Assembly: GCF_900129575.1 (NCBI RefSeq)
Contig: NZ_FQWE01000003.1
Coordinates: 310,001-374,000, forward strand
From: Flavobacterium segetis
GTDB taxonomy: Bacteria; Bacteroidota; Bacteroidia; Flavobacteriales; Flavobacteriaceae
Direction: 5' to 3'
Length of the DNA: 64,000 bases
This document shows positions 8,823 to 17,950 of the stretch, one piece after another. Positions within the stretch are counted from its first letter, which is position 1; each line of letters begins with the position of its first letter. The position numbers and the translations under genes were made by a program. The notes below the pieces were generated by a model. That model was not told where the DNA came from. It did not search any database and was given only the letters and a program-made list of their open reading frames with translations.

Positions 8823-8861
8823 AGTGATTAGTAATTAGCTCTTCACTAGTTACTAATCACT
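8823..8861. repeat. Inverted repeat between atpA and atpG
   Basis: AGTGATTAGTAATTAG (8823-8838) and CTAGTTACTAATCACT (8846-8861) form a 16-bp stem with one mismatch and a seven-base loop. The left arm is preceded by a further TAGTAATTAGTAA direct copy. There is no U-tract after the stem, so it is more likely an mRNA processing or stability element, or a repeat expansion, than a terminator. Confidence 0.6.
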
Positions 8862-8872
8862 ACTCACTTGTA

Positions 8873-10450
8873 TTAATTATATTTTGCTGATAATTCTTTT
8901 GCTACAGACTCAATTACATCAGTAATTTCATCTGTTAGTTTTCCTGCTTTCAAAGCATCAAGAGTGGCTCTGTGTTTGTTGTTTAAGAATTCTAAGAAGT
9001 CTTTCTCGAATTCTCTTACTTTATTCACAGGAACTTTTCTTAATAAGTTTTTTGAACCAGCATAGATAATAGCAACTTGATCTTCAACAGTGTACGGATC
9101 GTTCAAACCTTGTTTTAAGATTTCAACGTTTCTTTTTCCTTTTTCAATTACGTTTAATGTAACCGCATCAAGATCAGAACCAAACTTAGCAAACGCTTCC
9201 AATTCACGGAATTGTGCTTGATCTAGTTTCAATGTTCCTGCTACTTTCTTCATTGATTTAATTTGAGCATTTCCTCCCACACGAGATACTGAAATACCTA
9301 CGTTAATTGCTGGACGAACTCCTGAGTTAAACAAATCTCCATCCAAGAAAATTTGACCGTCAGTAATCGAAATTACGTTTGTTGGGATATAAGCGGATAC
9401 GTCACCAGCTTGAGTTTCAATAATAGGTAAAGCTGTTAATGAACCACCACCTTTTACTATTGATTTCAATGAATTCGGTAAATCATTCATGTTTCTTGCT
9501 ATTCCATCATCAGCAATTACTTTACAAGCACGCTCTAATAAACGGCTGTGTAAGTAAAAAACGTCTCCAGGATATGCCTCACGTCCCGGTGGTCTTCTTA
9601 ATAATAAAGATACTTCGCGGTAAGCAACAGCTTGTTTAGATAAATCATCATACACAATTAAAGCTGGACGACCTGAATCTCTAAAATATTCTCCAATAGC
9701 AGCACCTGCAAAAGGAGCATACACTTGCATTGGAGCAGGATCAGAAGCATTAGCAGCAACAATAATGGTATATGCCATTGCTCCTTTTTCTTCTAACATT
9801 TTTGCAATTCCTGCTACAGTTGACGCTTTTTGTCCAATGGCAACATAGATACAAAATACTGGTTTCCCTGCATCATAAAATTCTTTTTGATTTAAGATCG
9901 TGTCAAGACAAACAGTGGATTTACCTGTTTGACGGTCACCAATAACCAGCTCACGCTGCCCTCTTCCTACTGGAATCATTGCATCTACTGCCTTGATACC
10001 AGTTTGTAACGGTTCAGTTACCGGTTGACGGAAAATTACTCCGGGAGCTTTTCTTTCTAATGGCATCTCGTATAAATCACCACCTATTGGTCCTTTTCCA
10101 TCAATAGGAAAACCAAGAGTGTTTACTACACGACCTACCATCTCCTCTCCTACTTTAAGAGAAGCAATACGTTGTGTTCTTTTAGCAGTTGAACCCTCTT
10201 TGATTCCTGTAGAAGGTCCTAAAAGTACCACACCCACATTATCTTCTTCAAGATTCAAAACAATCGCCTCAAGACCATTGTCAAATTCTACTAACTCACC
10301 GTATTGAACATTCGAAAGCCCGTAAACACGAGCAATACCATCTCCAACTTGAAGTACCGTTCCTACTTCCTCCAGCGTAGCGCCAGATTCAAAACCTTCT
10401 ACTTGCTTTCTTAATATTGCTGATATTTCAGCAGGTTTAATTTCCGCCAT
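8873..10450 (-). CDS. atpA: F-type ATP synthase subunit alpha
   Basis: The 525-residue alpha subunit is the non-catalytic nucleotide-binding partner of beta in the F1 head. Visible landmarks are the N-terminal barrel with [11 protein letters not shown] (about residues 31-41), the P-loop GDRQTGKS (about 171-178), the VYDDLSKQA segment (about 268-276) and the arginine-finger region [18 protein letters not shown] (about 282-299). Length is close to the bacterial norm of about 505-525. atpH lies 38 bp upstream and atpG 73 bp downstream in one transcription unit. Confidence 0.98.
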   Translation of the reverse strand: MAEIKPAEISAILRKQVEGFESGATLEEVGTVLQVGDGIARVYGLSNVQYGELVEFDNGLEAIVLNLEEDNVGVVLLGPSTGIKEGSTAKRTQRIASLKVGEEMVGRVVNTLGFPIDGKGPIGGDLYEMPLERKAPGVIFRQPVTEPLQTGIKAVDAMIPVGRGQRELVIGDRQTGKSTVCLDTILNQKEFYDAGKPVFCIYVAIGQKASTVAGIAKMLEEKGAMAYTIIVAANASDPAPMQVYAPFAGAAIGEYFRDSGRPALIVYDDLSKQAVAYREVSLLLRRPPGREAYPGDVFYLHSRLLERACKVIADDGIARNMNDLPNSLKSIVKGGGSLTALPIIETQAGDVSAYIPTNVISITDGQIFLDGDLFNSGVRPAINVGISVSRVGGNAQIKSMKKVAGTLKLDQAQFRELEAFAKFGSDLDAVTLNVIEKGKRNVEILKQGLNDPYTVEDQVAIIYAGSKNLLRKVPVNKVREFEKDFLEFLNNKHRATLDALKAGKLTDEITDVIESVAKELSAKYN

Positions 10451-10488
10451 CTTAATTTATAATTTAGACACTTTAAAGTGTGATAAAA

Positions 10489-11022
10489 CTAGTTACTTAA
10501 CTCTCTCTTTAATACTTGTAATCTATTGGCAACTGAAGCATTGTACTCTTTGTCGCCTATTCTTAAAATAAATCCTCCTATAATCGTTGGATCTATTGTA
10601 TTTACTATCGTGATTTTCTTATCTGAAAACTCTTTTATTTTAGCCGAAACTTTAGCTTCAAGCGCAGCGTCCATAGCGATTGCTGTTGTTACTTTTACAA
10701 CTTGAAAACCATTATTTTCGTCTGACATAAGAACGTACTGTGAAACAATATCTGCTAAAATCTCAAATCTCTTATTTTCAAATAACAAACGGAAAAGACT
10801 TTTAGTCAATCCTGATGTACTTGCAAAAACTTCTGTCAAGGCACTTTGTTTCACACTAACAGAAATTGTGGGATTTTGAATAAAACTACTCAACTCCTCA
10901 TTACCGTTTATTGTTGACGAAATCAAAGCCATATCTTTGTAGACTTCTGGCTCATTTCCTGCAGAAATAGCTAAATCTAAAAATGCTTTTGCATAACGAA
11001 TTGCTGCTCTAGTTCCTGACAT
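10489..11022 (-). CDS. atpH: F-type ATP synthase subunit delta
   Basis: This 177-residue peripheral-stalk subunit connects the top of the F1 head to the b-subunit stator. The N-terminal RAAIRYAKAFLDLAISAG (about residues 5-22) is the conserved OSCP/delta helical-domain start, and the C-terminal DPTIIGGFILRIGDKEYNAS (about 144-163) is the family's second signature. It sits four bp downstream of atpF and 38 bp before atpA, the standard F-H-A order. Confidence 0.95.
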   Translation of the reverse strand: MSGTRAAIRYAKAFLDLAISAGNEPEVYKDMALISSTINGNEELSSFIQNPTISVSVKQSALTEVFASTSGLTKSLFRLLFENKRFEILADIVSQYVLMSDENNGFQVVKVTTAIAMDAALEAKVSAKIKEFSDKKITIVNTIDPTIIGGFILRIGDKEYNASVANRLQVLKRELSN

Positions 11023-11026
11023 AATT

Positions 11027-11518
11027 TTAGTTTAATTTTACGTCACCTAACATATTCTCAATCAATTTAGTTTGAGCTTCTTTATTAGATAATTGGTCTT
11101 TCAATAATTTTTCTGCGATATTCAATGACAAGATTGAAACTTGTGATTTCAATTCAGCCATTGCTGCATTTTTCTCCGCTTCAATTGCAATTTTTGCTTG
11201 CGCAATCATTCTTTCGCCTTGAATTTGTGCTTCTTTTTTAGAATCAGCAACCATTTTATCTTTCATTTCACGAGCTTCTTTAAGCATGTTGTCACGCTCT
11301 AATCTCGCTTCTTGTAATATACGCTCGTTATCAGCAGTTAAATTCTGCATTTCTCTACGCGCTGATTCGGCTGATGCCAAAGCATTGTTAATCGATTCTT
11401 CACGACCTTTCACGGCTCCCAAAATTGGTTTCCAAGCAAATTTTCTCAAAAGTAGAAAGAAAACAATGAAAATAATCGTTGTCCAAAAAATTAAACTCTC
11501 CGGTGCTGTAAGATTCAT
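11027..11518 (-). CDS. atpF: F-type ATP synthase subunit b
   Basis: The 163-residue protein has one N-terminal membrane helix (about residues 8-26, LIFWTTIIFIVFFLLLRKF) and a long, charged, Ala/Glu/Lys-rich coiled coil that forms the stator stalk. The motif FAWKPIL just after the helix is typical of AtpF. It lies 82 bp after atpE, across a strong hairpin, and four bp before atpH. Confidence 0.96.
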   Translation of the reverse strand: MNLTAPESLIFWTTIIFIVFFLLLRKFAWKPILGAVKGREESINNALASAESARREMQNLTADNERILQEARLERDNMLKEAREMKDKMVADSKKEAQIQGERMIAQAKIAIEAEKNAAMAELKSQVSILSLNIAEKLLKDQLSNKEAQTKLIENMLGDVKLN

Positions 11519-11554
11519 ATAGGTATATTTAAAATATTTTTTTTATTTTATAAA

Positions 11555-11587
11555 TAAAAACTTCCTGCAGCCAACCGCTACAGGAAA
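11555..11587 (-). promoter_or_regulatory. Intercistronic hairpin between atpE and atpF
   Basis: On the minus strand TTCCTGTAGC and GCTGCAGGAA (plus-strand positions 11577-11586 and 11562-11571) pair over 10 bp, with one G-U pair, around a five-base loop, followed by GTTTTTA. It looks like a weak terminator or 3'-end stabiliser placed just after atpE. Such an element could let atpE mRNA accumulate above the other atp cistrons, matching the need for many c-subunits per enzyme. Confidence 0.6.
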
Positions 11588-11600
11588 TTTTAATTTGTAA

Positions 11601-11819
<219 letters not shown>

Positions 11820-11841
11820 TTAATAATTAATAAAACTCAAA

Positions 11842-12981
11842 TTAATGATGATCATGCTCTGCTACTGCTTGACCAATAAATAATGCTGACAATAACGTAA
11901 AAATATAAGCTTGCAATGCGGCAACTAACATTTCTAATACCAACATAAATAATACAAATGCTCCCGAAATAGGAGAAACCGCTAAAGTTTCAAATATAAA
12001 AATCAATGAAATTAAACTCAAGATGATAATGTGTCCTGCTGTAATGTTAGCAAATAAACGTATCATCAATGCGAACGGCTTTGTTAACATTCCTATAATT
12101 TCTACAGGAATCATAATTGGATATAATGCTTTTGGTACAGGAGGTGTTAATATGTGTCCCCAATATTCTTTGTTTCCGCTTAATGTAGTAACAATAAAAG
12201 TAATAAAAGCCAAAACAAAAGTAAAATAGATGTTACCCGTCAAGTTTGAACTAAAAGGAAAAAACGGAATTAAACCTATCAAGTTGTTAATCCAGATAAA
12301 GAAAAATATAGTTAAAAGATAAGGCATATATTGCGCATATTTTTTTTCTCCTATGTTTGGTCTAGCGATATCATCTCTAACAAAAGTTACTAACGGCTCT
12401 AGAAAACCAGCAATCCCTTTCGGTGCTAGTTGGTTTTTCTTGTAAGATCTTGCCACTACTAAAAATATTAGAAACATCACAATAGCTGACATAAACATTG
12501 AAAACACATTCTTTGTAATTGAAAAGTTTAAAGGTCTTGCTCCAAATTCAAATGCGCCATTGTCTTTCTGATCTTGTGTTAGCATTTCAAATTTATCCGC
12601 GTAAAAAATAATTTCGTTGTAACGCACTAACTTCTGACCATTTTGATCTACAAAATGTTCCGCTTTGTTGTCATGGTGGAATTTTTCAGAAGAGAAAATT
12701 TCCAAACCGTTATTTGTCCATAAAATTACAGGAAGATAAAAAGTAATAGGATGTCCATTCCAATCAGCAATGTGAAATTCATGAGAATCACCAATGTGGT
12801 CATTGATCAGTTTAGTAGCACTGAATTCTTCTTTCTCTTGAGCTGCTCCTGTCGGATTTTCTGCAATCACTTCATTTGCAACAGAAACACTTTTGGCATC
12901 TGGATTTGCAAAACCGAAATAAGGAATACTGACTACTAAGGCAACTAATACGAACTGAACAAGTTTATTTGAAAATACCAT
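11842..12981 (-). CDS. atpB: F-type ATP synthase subunit a with extended N-terminus
   Basis: The a-subunit forms the two proton half-channels next to the c-ring. The essential arginine is in MIRLFANITAGH (about residue 309), and the last helices match the family. At 379 residues it is about 110-130 longer than the Escherichia coli protein. The excess is an N-terminal signal-peptide-like segment (residues 1-25) and a hydrophilic domain of about 120 residues, with HIGDSHEFHIADWNGHP and an acidic ADKFEMLTQDQK stretch, that should face the periplasm. This extension is a Bacteroidota trait as far as I know; its function is not established. A TACCTTTG promoter element lies 42 bp upstream. Confidence 0.95.
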   Translation of the reverse strand: MVFSNKLVQFVLVALVVSIPYFGFANPDAKSVSVANEVIAENPTGAAQEKEEFSATKLINDHIGDSHEFHIADWNGHPITFYLPVILWTNNGLEIFSSEKFHHDNKAEHFVDQNGQKLVRYNEIIFYADKFEMLTQDQKDNGAFEFGARPLNFSITKNVFSMFMSAIVMFLIFLVVARSYKKNQLAPKGIAGFLEPLVTFVRDDIARPNIGEKKYAQYMPYLLTIFFFIWINNLIGLIPFFPFSSNLTGNIYFTFVLAFITFIVTTLSGNKEYWGHILTPPVPKALYPIMIPVEIIGMLTKPFALMIRLFANITAGHIIILSLISLIFIFETLAVSPISGAFVLFMLVLEMLVAALQAYIFTLLSALFIGQAVAEHDHH

Positions 12982-13022
12982 TATTAAATTGTGTGTCTAA
13001 TTTTACGTTTCAAAATTTTTTG

Positions 13023-13030
13023 CAAAGGTA
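13023..13030 (-). promoter_or_regulatory. Putative promoter (-7) of the atpBEFHAG operon
   Basis: The minus strand reads TACCTTTG, an exact TAnnTTTG match, 42 bp upstream of atpB in an otherwise AT-rich 134-bp gap. It suggests that atp has its own promoter, separate from the sprE-bactofilin-AtpI transcript. Confidence 0.5.
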
Positions 13031-13115
13031 CATAAAATATTCATATCTGAAAATTTATCATTTTGTTTTTAGAAGTAAAATTCTAATTAAAAATACCTTT
13101 TGACTGCGGTTTCAT

Positions 13116-13499
13116 TTATTGATTATTTAATAACTTAATAGCGAAAAATGTTTCTATGAATAAGAATAAAAAATAGGGTATGAAAAATGCACTTACATCT
13201 GGAATTTTACTTACAACTTCTGACTGAAGCAAGGGAATCAAAAATACAATAGCAGCCATCATTTTTATTAAACTAAATCCCATGAAGGCAAAACCAGTTT
13301 TATCAAAAAAAGTTCTATTCACAAATACTAAAAAACCATAACTAATTAAAGTGAGGATAAAGTGAAAAAGATATATACTCCAGGTGGAATAATAAAAAGA
13401 AGTATTTTTGAAAAACGATGCACTAATGTAGTATTGTACGAAAAAAAATACAATAGAAATTGGAAAAATAGTGATTAAAAATTTGTAGAAATGCTGCAT
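13116..13499 (-). CDS. Four-transmembrane protein preceding atpB, function unknown
   Basis: The 127-residue protein has four predicted membrane helices (about residues 8-25, 40-62, 70-92 and 102-122) and little else. Its start overlaps the stop of the AtpI/AtpZ-like gene by one base. Position and size suggest a role near the ATP synthase, for example the place occupied by AtpI accessory proteins in other bacteria, but the sequence itself does not show this. I recognise it as a protein conserved at this locus in flavobacteria. Confidence 0.7.
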   Translation of the reverse strand: MQHFYKFLITIFPISIVFFFVQYYISASFFKNTSFYYSTWSIYLFHFILTLISYGFLVFVNRTFFDKTGFAFMGFSLIKMMAAIVFLIPLLQSEVVSKIPDVSAFFIPYFLFLFIETFFAIKLLNNQ

Positions 13500-13723
13500 T
13501 AATCTTCTTTATTTAAATTTTTAACTTGCCTTATCACATTATACAATGCTATGAAAACTGCAAAGAGCGATAGAATAATAGTGAATATTGATGAATTCGA
13601 ATATTTTTCATCGAGCCACATTCCTAAATAAGTAAAACAAAATATGATTAATCCCATTTGAAAGGGAATATTCATCATAATTAGCCACTTATTGGTTTGC
13701 TTTAGATTATTATTTTTGTTCAT
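13499..13723 (-). CDS. AtpZ/AtpI-like small membrane protein
   Basis: This 74-residue protein has two membrane helices (about residues 15-35 and 45-65) joined by a short acidic loop (MWLDEKYSNSS), the layout of AtpZ/AtpI proteins. Those help assemble the c-ring or carry Mg2+ for the ATP synthase. Its N-terminus overlaps the bactofilin gene by 14 bp, and its stop overlaps the following start by one base, so the three genes are translationally coupled. Confidence 0.75.
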   Translation of the reverse strand: MNKNNNLKQTNKWLIMMNIPFQMGLIIFCFTYLGMWLDEKYSNSSIFTIILSLFAVFIALYNVIRQVKNLNKED

Positions 13724-14099
13724 TAACCGGCATTACTTGTTTTATAGAAGTATTCATGATGCAAGTCGCACTAAAATCAGCTCCTGGTTCTACTGACAGT
13801 TTTCCTACGGTAACTTCTCCTTTAATACTTGCGGTTGCTTTTACGTTTAATAGTTCTGCGACTTGAATATTACCACTAAATTTACCTTCTATATCTAAAT
13901 TATTACAAATAATATCTCCGATTACGTTTCCTGCAGGACCTATAACGAGTTTTCCTGTTGTTTTGAAATTTCCTATTAATTCTCCATCTAGCCTAAAATC
14001 AGCTTTTGAAATAATATCTCCTTTTATTACCGTTCCTTCAACGATTCGATTGGTTTTTCCTAATAGTTCTGTATAAGGTTTCTTTTTTTTATCAAACAT
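13710..14099 (-). CDS. Bactofilin-family polymer-forming protein
   Basis: The protein has 129 residues. A short polar N-terminus leads into the bactofilin beta-helix (about residues 18-112), with repeated G-D-I/G-N/G-x-V turns such as GTVIKGDI, GNVIGDIICNN and GEVTVGKL. Bactofilins self-assemble into cytoskeletal filaments bound to the membrane and take part in cell shape, polarity or motility. Here the gene lies between sprE (two bp upstream) and the AtpZ-like gene, overlapping the latter by 14 bp. Confidence 0.9.
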   Translation of the reverse strand: MFDKKKKPYTELLGKTNRIVEGTVIKGDIISKADFRLDGELIGNFKTTGKLVIGPAGNVIGDIICNNLDIEGKFSGNIQVAELLNVKATASIKGEVTVGKLSVEPGADFSATCIMNTSIKQVMPVNEQK

Positions 14100-14101
14100 A
14101 A

Positions 14102-16723
14102 TTATTTTTTTAAGGCTAAATAGGCTTCAAGATTTTTTTTAATTTGAATCACTTTGTAATTCTCGCTTGAAACCACAATTGGGGTATTTGTAATTTTAAT
14201 TTTATCAGTATCGGCTAAAACAAATGCGATATCATCAGCGTACAATTTTGAATTTATTCCATGGATAGTTATAAAATTCTGATCAGCAGTATAAATATCA
14301 AACGAAAAATAAATTTTTTGTAGCTTTTCATTTTCTATAAAAAGCTTGATTTTATCCTCTATTTCTTTGGTTTCTTTATCATCACGTAAACCTACTTTGT
14401 ACAAAATTTTCCAACTATTTGAAGGTGTATCTACAAAATCTATTTTCTCTAAAAATGGAATTTGGTCATTGATTATTAGTTGTGCACTTTTGCCTTCTTC
14501 GGTATTAGAAAAATTATCTGCTACATCTTGTAAAGCAGCTTTGTACGCCTCTACTCCTTTTAATTTACCAATTGTATTTGCTTTAAGCAACTCAAATTTA
14601 GACACAATTTCTTCACCAGAAAATTGTGTAATTAATGGATCTATATTAGCTAAAACTAAAACAAATTGCTCTTGCTCATATAACTTGTACCATTTATTAT
14701 AAGTGCCTTCTGGACTGTTTTCTTGTAAACTTGAATCTAAATTTAAATTGCTAATTATTTGAGCATATCGAGAATCAGGATATTTAGTTATAATACTGTT
14801 TTTTATTACTGTTGCTTTACTTTGATCTGTAATTTCATATAATTTATACAAATTGTACATAGCAGGAAGAATGAGTTTTTCCTCTGGATTACTATTTAGC
14901 AACTTTTCTAATTTGGCTACAGCCAAAATATTTTCTTTGAACTTTTCTTTATAAATAATTCCCAATTGATAATTTGCAAAATTTTGCTCTTTTTGAATGC
15001 TATCAATTGCAATCGCTGCTGTAGGCAATTGTTTGATATAAAAATCAGTTGTGTATTGTTCTACTATGATATCTTTCTCCTCTACCTTATCTGCATTTTC
15101 GGTATTAGAACTAAGGCTATCATCAGTTGTATTATTGGAGTTTACTGCAGAATTTCTCCAGTTACCCGTTGAAGCTCTTTTTCCCCATATTTTTTTAAAT
15201 TCTAATTTTCCAAAAGCTATGGTTGTTGGGTTATAAAAGTAAAAAGTGCTATTTCCTGTCGTAGAAGGTATTCCTGGCATAGTTGGCGGACTTATACTTG
15301 TTCTAGTAATTGAATTTGCTGTTGTATTTGAGATAGGATCACTATTTGTAACCGCATTATTGCGATCAATATTTGCTTGCTTCACCGCATTTTTTTCCTC
15401 TAACACTCTTTTTGCTTCATCTTCTTTCTTTAATTTGTCAATGTAATTTTCAAAATATACTGTTCTATCAGCTGGGTTAAGTGCTACTATTGTTAAAATA
15501 CTATCATTACGTTGTGCTATGGTTTCGTATAAAATGACCTCATCTAAATTTTTTCTGACTTTTTGAATTTTAAGAAATTCTCGTGATTTGACATTTAGTT
15601 TTACCAAAGTACTGTCATAGTATTTTGCTGCCAAAGGATAAGAAGCCTCTCTAAAATACATATTTCCCAAATTTCTATAATTTGATGCCACTAGATAAGC
15701 ATCTTTCGAATTTGTTTTTAGTGATGCATTGTACAATTCACGCGCTTCTTTTTTATTATCTTGTTTATCAAAATACAGTGCATAATTGTGAAAAATCAAA
15801 TCTTTGTAGGGACGATTTTCTCGATCCTTAATTAATTTGTCAAATGTTTTTTCGAATAAATCAAAATCTCCATTTTGAAAATCAAATAATGCTGCTTTTC
15901 TAGCATGCGCTTGAATTACAAATTTTCGTTCCGCTTTTCTTTTCATATCAATAACTGATTGATACGATGCAATTGCGCTGTCTTTATAACCTAATTCTTG
16001 GTACAACTGTCCTAATATAAAACGATATCTTGCTTTATCCTGATTGACTTTAGTAAATTCTATTGCTAATTTAATTTTTGCAACAGCGCTATCTTTCTCT
16101 TCTAGATTCAAAAAAGAGGCAGTCAAGAGTGCATTTGCATCTGCAAATACTTGGTTTTTAACTTGGCGATCTTCTAAAAGTTTGCTAATATTTTTGATTA
16201 CTAAAGCATCATTGCCTAAACGCATATTCGTTTTTTCGCGCCAAATTTTAGCTTCGTTAATCTTACTGCTATTGGGATATTTATATAAAATGTAGTTAAA
16301 TGCATCGAGTGCTGGCACAAAACGCTGATCAAAGTATCGTGCTTTTCCAAGCATTAAATAGGCTTCATCAATTTGGCTGTTTCTTTCTCGTCCACCAATA
16401 TTCATCGAATGTTTCTGAATCGCTTTCGTAGCTTTGGTTTCCGCTAATTCAAAATCAGCGTTGCTAGGTTTTGAGGTTGAAAGAATGTCTTCTCTAAGTT
16501 GCATTTTCTCTGGTGGTAAAAGTTGCCAAAAATCATCATCATTATTAGACTTAATGGTTTGAACTCCTTTATCAAAGCCTACTCCACCATTGTATAATAT
16601 ATTATACTTGGTGCTTAATGCGTGCGAATTTCTAGCCAAAAAAGTATTTTTTTTAGTAGAACATCCTGCAAAAATTACTAGCAATAACGGTAGGAAGAAT
16701 TGTTTAACTATATTGATTTTCAA
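14102..16723 (-). CDS. sprE: SprE/PorW-type gliding motility and type IX secretion lipoprotein
   Basis: This 873-residue lipoprotein has a signal sequence ending in FAGC with lipidated Cys21, followed by the family-specific ALSTKYNILYNGG segment (about residues 36-48). Multiple TPR-like helical repeats run through residues 60-380 and again near 590-720; a low-complexity Asn/Ser/Thr linker (about 455-510) separates them. SprE of Flavobacterium johnsoniae and PorW of Porphyromonas gingivalis have this size and layout and are needed for gliding and type IX secretion, linking the secretion core to other parts. Downstream are the bactofilin, AtpZ-like and atp genes. No TAnnTTTG element is obvious just upstream. 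Confidence 0.88.
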   Translation of the reverse strand: MKINIVKQFFLPLLLVIFAGCSTKKNTFLARNSHALSTKYNILYNGGVGFDKGVQTIKSNNDDDFWQLLPPEKMQLREDILSTSKPSNADFELAETKATKAIQKHSMNIGGRERNSQIDEAYLMLGKARYFDQRFVPALDAFNYILYKYPNSSKINEAKIWREKTNMRLGNDALVIKNISKLLEDRQVKNQVFADANALLTASFLNLEEKDSAVAKIKLAIEFTKVNQDKARYRFILGQLYQELGYKDSAIASYQSVIDMKRKAERKFVIQAHARKAALFDFQNGDFDLFEKTFDKLIKDRENRPYKDLIFHNYALYFDKQDNKKEARELYNASLKTNSKDAYLVASNYRNLGNMYFREASYPLAAKYYDSTLVKLNVKSREFLKIQKVRKNLDEVILYETIAQRNDSILTIVALNPADRTVYFENYIDKLKKEDEAKRVLEEKNAVKQANIDRNNAVTNSDPISNTTANSITRTSISPPTMPGIPSTTGNSTFYFYNPTTIAFGKLEFKKIWGKRASTGNWRNSAVNSNNTTDDSLSSNTENADKVEEKDIIVEQYTTDFYIKQLPTAAIAIDSIQKEQNFANYQLGIIYKEKFKENILAVAKLEKLLNSNPEEKLILPAMYNLYKLYEITDQSKATVIKNSIITKYPDSRYAQIISNLNLDSSLQENSPEGTYNKWYKLYEQEQFVLVLANIDPLITQFSGEEIVSKFELLKANTIGKLKGVEAYKAALQDVADNFSNTEEGKSAQLIINDQIPFLEKIDFVDTPSNSWKILYKVGLRDDKETKEIEDKIKLFIENEKLQKIYFSFDIYTADQNFITIHGINSKLYADDIAFVLADTDKIKITNTPIVVSSENYKVIQIKKNLEAYLALKK

Positions 16724-17206
16724 TGGAAAATGTTTTTATCATTTAACTAAATTATACACTTTTTAGTATAAAGAGTGGTAAAAATACATTTCTTTTTGAT
16801 AGCTTGAAAATTATGAAGGTTTAATCCAAGAAAATGAATTTTTTCATACCACAGATTCGCAGATTTATTTTCTAAAAATAAGCAGTGGCAATTAGTAAAT
16901 ACTTATCACAAAACGATTTAAGGAATGTAACGAGATTTATGGTTTTGACCTTAGTGCTTATGTTCTTTAGTATTTTTAGATTTTTATTCCTTTACATGAA
17001 GGATGTAACTTAAATCCTTATTTAATCTTCAAAAGAATCAAAAGATGGGGAATAAATCCCGAGTTAAAGTTGCAGTAAGAACAACGAAAAAAACAGGGTT
17101 ACTTCCAAATAAAACTTGAATTATGGAGATTAGGTTTTAAACCGCAGATTCACATATTTTTAAAGATTTTAAAAATCCGCGAATCTGCGGTCTATAAAAT
17201 ACTCTT
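16724..17206. repeat. Gene-free gap with CGCAGATT-type repeats and an extended palindrome
   Basis: This 483-bp gap has no credible coding region. It carries CACAGATTCGCAGATT (16852-16867) and, just downstream of the ABC ATPase gene, a long palindrome in which ACCGCAGATTC (17141-17151) pairs with GAATCTGCGGT (17181-17191) and the A/T-rich inner arms continue the pairing. In the minus direction the palindrome could end the ABC transporter transcript, though no good U-tract follows. The same word set occurs at 4271-4362. Confidence 0.55.
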
Positions 17207-17902
17207 CTAAACAGCAAAAAACAGCTCTAATTCTTTCAAGGTTTCCTCAGAAGTTTGAATGTCTTTTACGACTTCGCCTTTGTGCATGGCAACAATTCTA
17301 TTACTAACCTCAACTGTATGTTGCAAATCGTGACTAGAAACTAGCACGGTAACTTCTGGATTTTCAGCTAGATCTTTGATAATTTTTTTTAATCGGAATT
17401 GGGTTGTTGGGTCTAAGTTAGCAAAGGGCTCATCAAGAATAATAACTTTAGGATTTCCGATCAGCGTAGCAATGATTCCCACTTTTTTTTGATTTCCTTT
17501 AGATAAATCGCGTAAATATTTTTTGTTTTTCAGGATTTCTCCGTTGAAAAATTCTTCATGTTTTGCTAACAAAGCATCAACATCGGCTTTATTTTGTCCG
17601 CGTAAATCGCCTATGAAATAAAAGTATTCTTCAGGAGTTAAATAACCTATCAAGAAACTCTCATCTAAAAAAGAAGCTGTGAACGGTTTCCACGCTTCGC
17701 TCGTATTTACCTGAACTCCACTATTTATAATATTTCCCGTTGAAGGCTGGATTAAATCTAATAAAAGACTAAAAAAAGTAGTTTTTCCTGCTCCATTATT
17801 ACCCACAAGACCAAAGCTTTCGCCTTTTTGAATTTCTACTGAATCTATTTTAAGTACGGTTGTTCCGTTATATGTTTTTGAAAGATTGTTTATCTTGATC
17901 AT
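17207..17902 (-). CDS. ABC transporter ATP-binding protein
   Basis: The 231-residue ATPase has the Walker A GNNGAGKTT (residues 34-42), a signature LSKGNQKK (about 148-155, replacing the usual LSGGQ), Walker B VIILDEP (about 168-174) and a switch histidine in SSHDLQHT. It belongs to the small exporter-type ATPases. The gene follows a DUF5687 membrane protein after 48 bp, which is the likely permease. The pair may be co-transcribed with the PadR/paralogue array upstream. The transported substrate is unknown. Confidence 0.92.
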   Translation of the reverse strand: MIKINNLSKTYNGTTVLKIDSVEIQKGESFGLVGNNGAGKTTFFSLLLDLIQPSTGNIINSGVQVNTSEAWKPFTASFLDESFLIGYLTPEEYFYFIGDLRGQNKADVDALLAKHEEFFNGEILKNKKYLRDLSKGNQKKVGIIATLIGNPKVIILDEPFANLDPTTQFRLKKIIKDLAENPEVTVLVSSHDLQHTVEVSNRIVAMHKGEVVKDIQTSEETLKELELFFAV

Positions 17903-17950
17903 TTTTCGTAGTTTATTAGTTCAACTAATTATTGTTTATCTGTGTATTGA

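Noticed and set aside
12023..12939. Plus-strand open stretches inside atpB
   Set aside because: They lie antisense within a well-supported gene and show no protein features; shadow frames.
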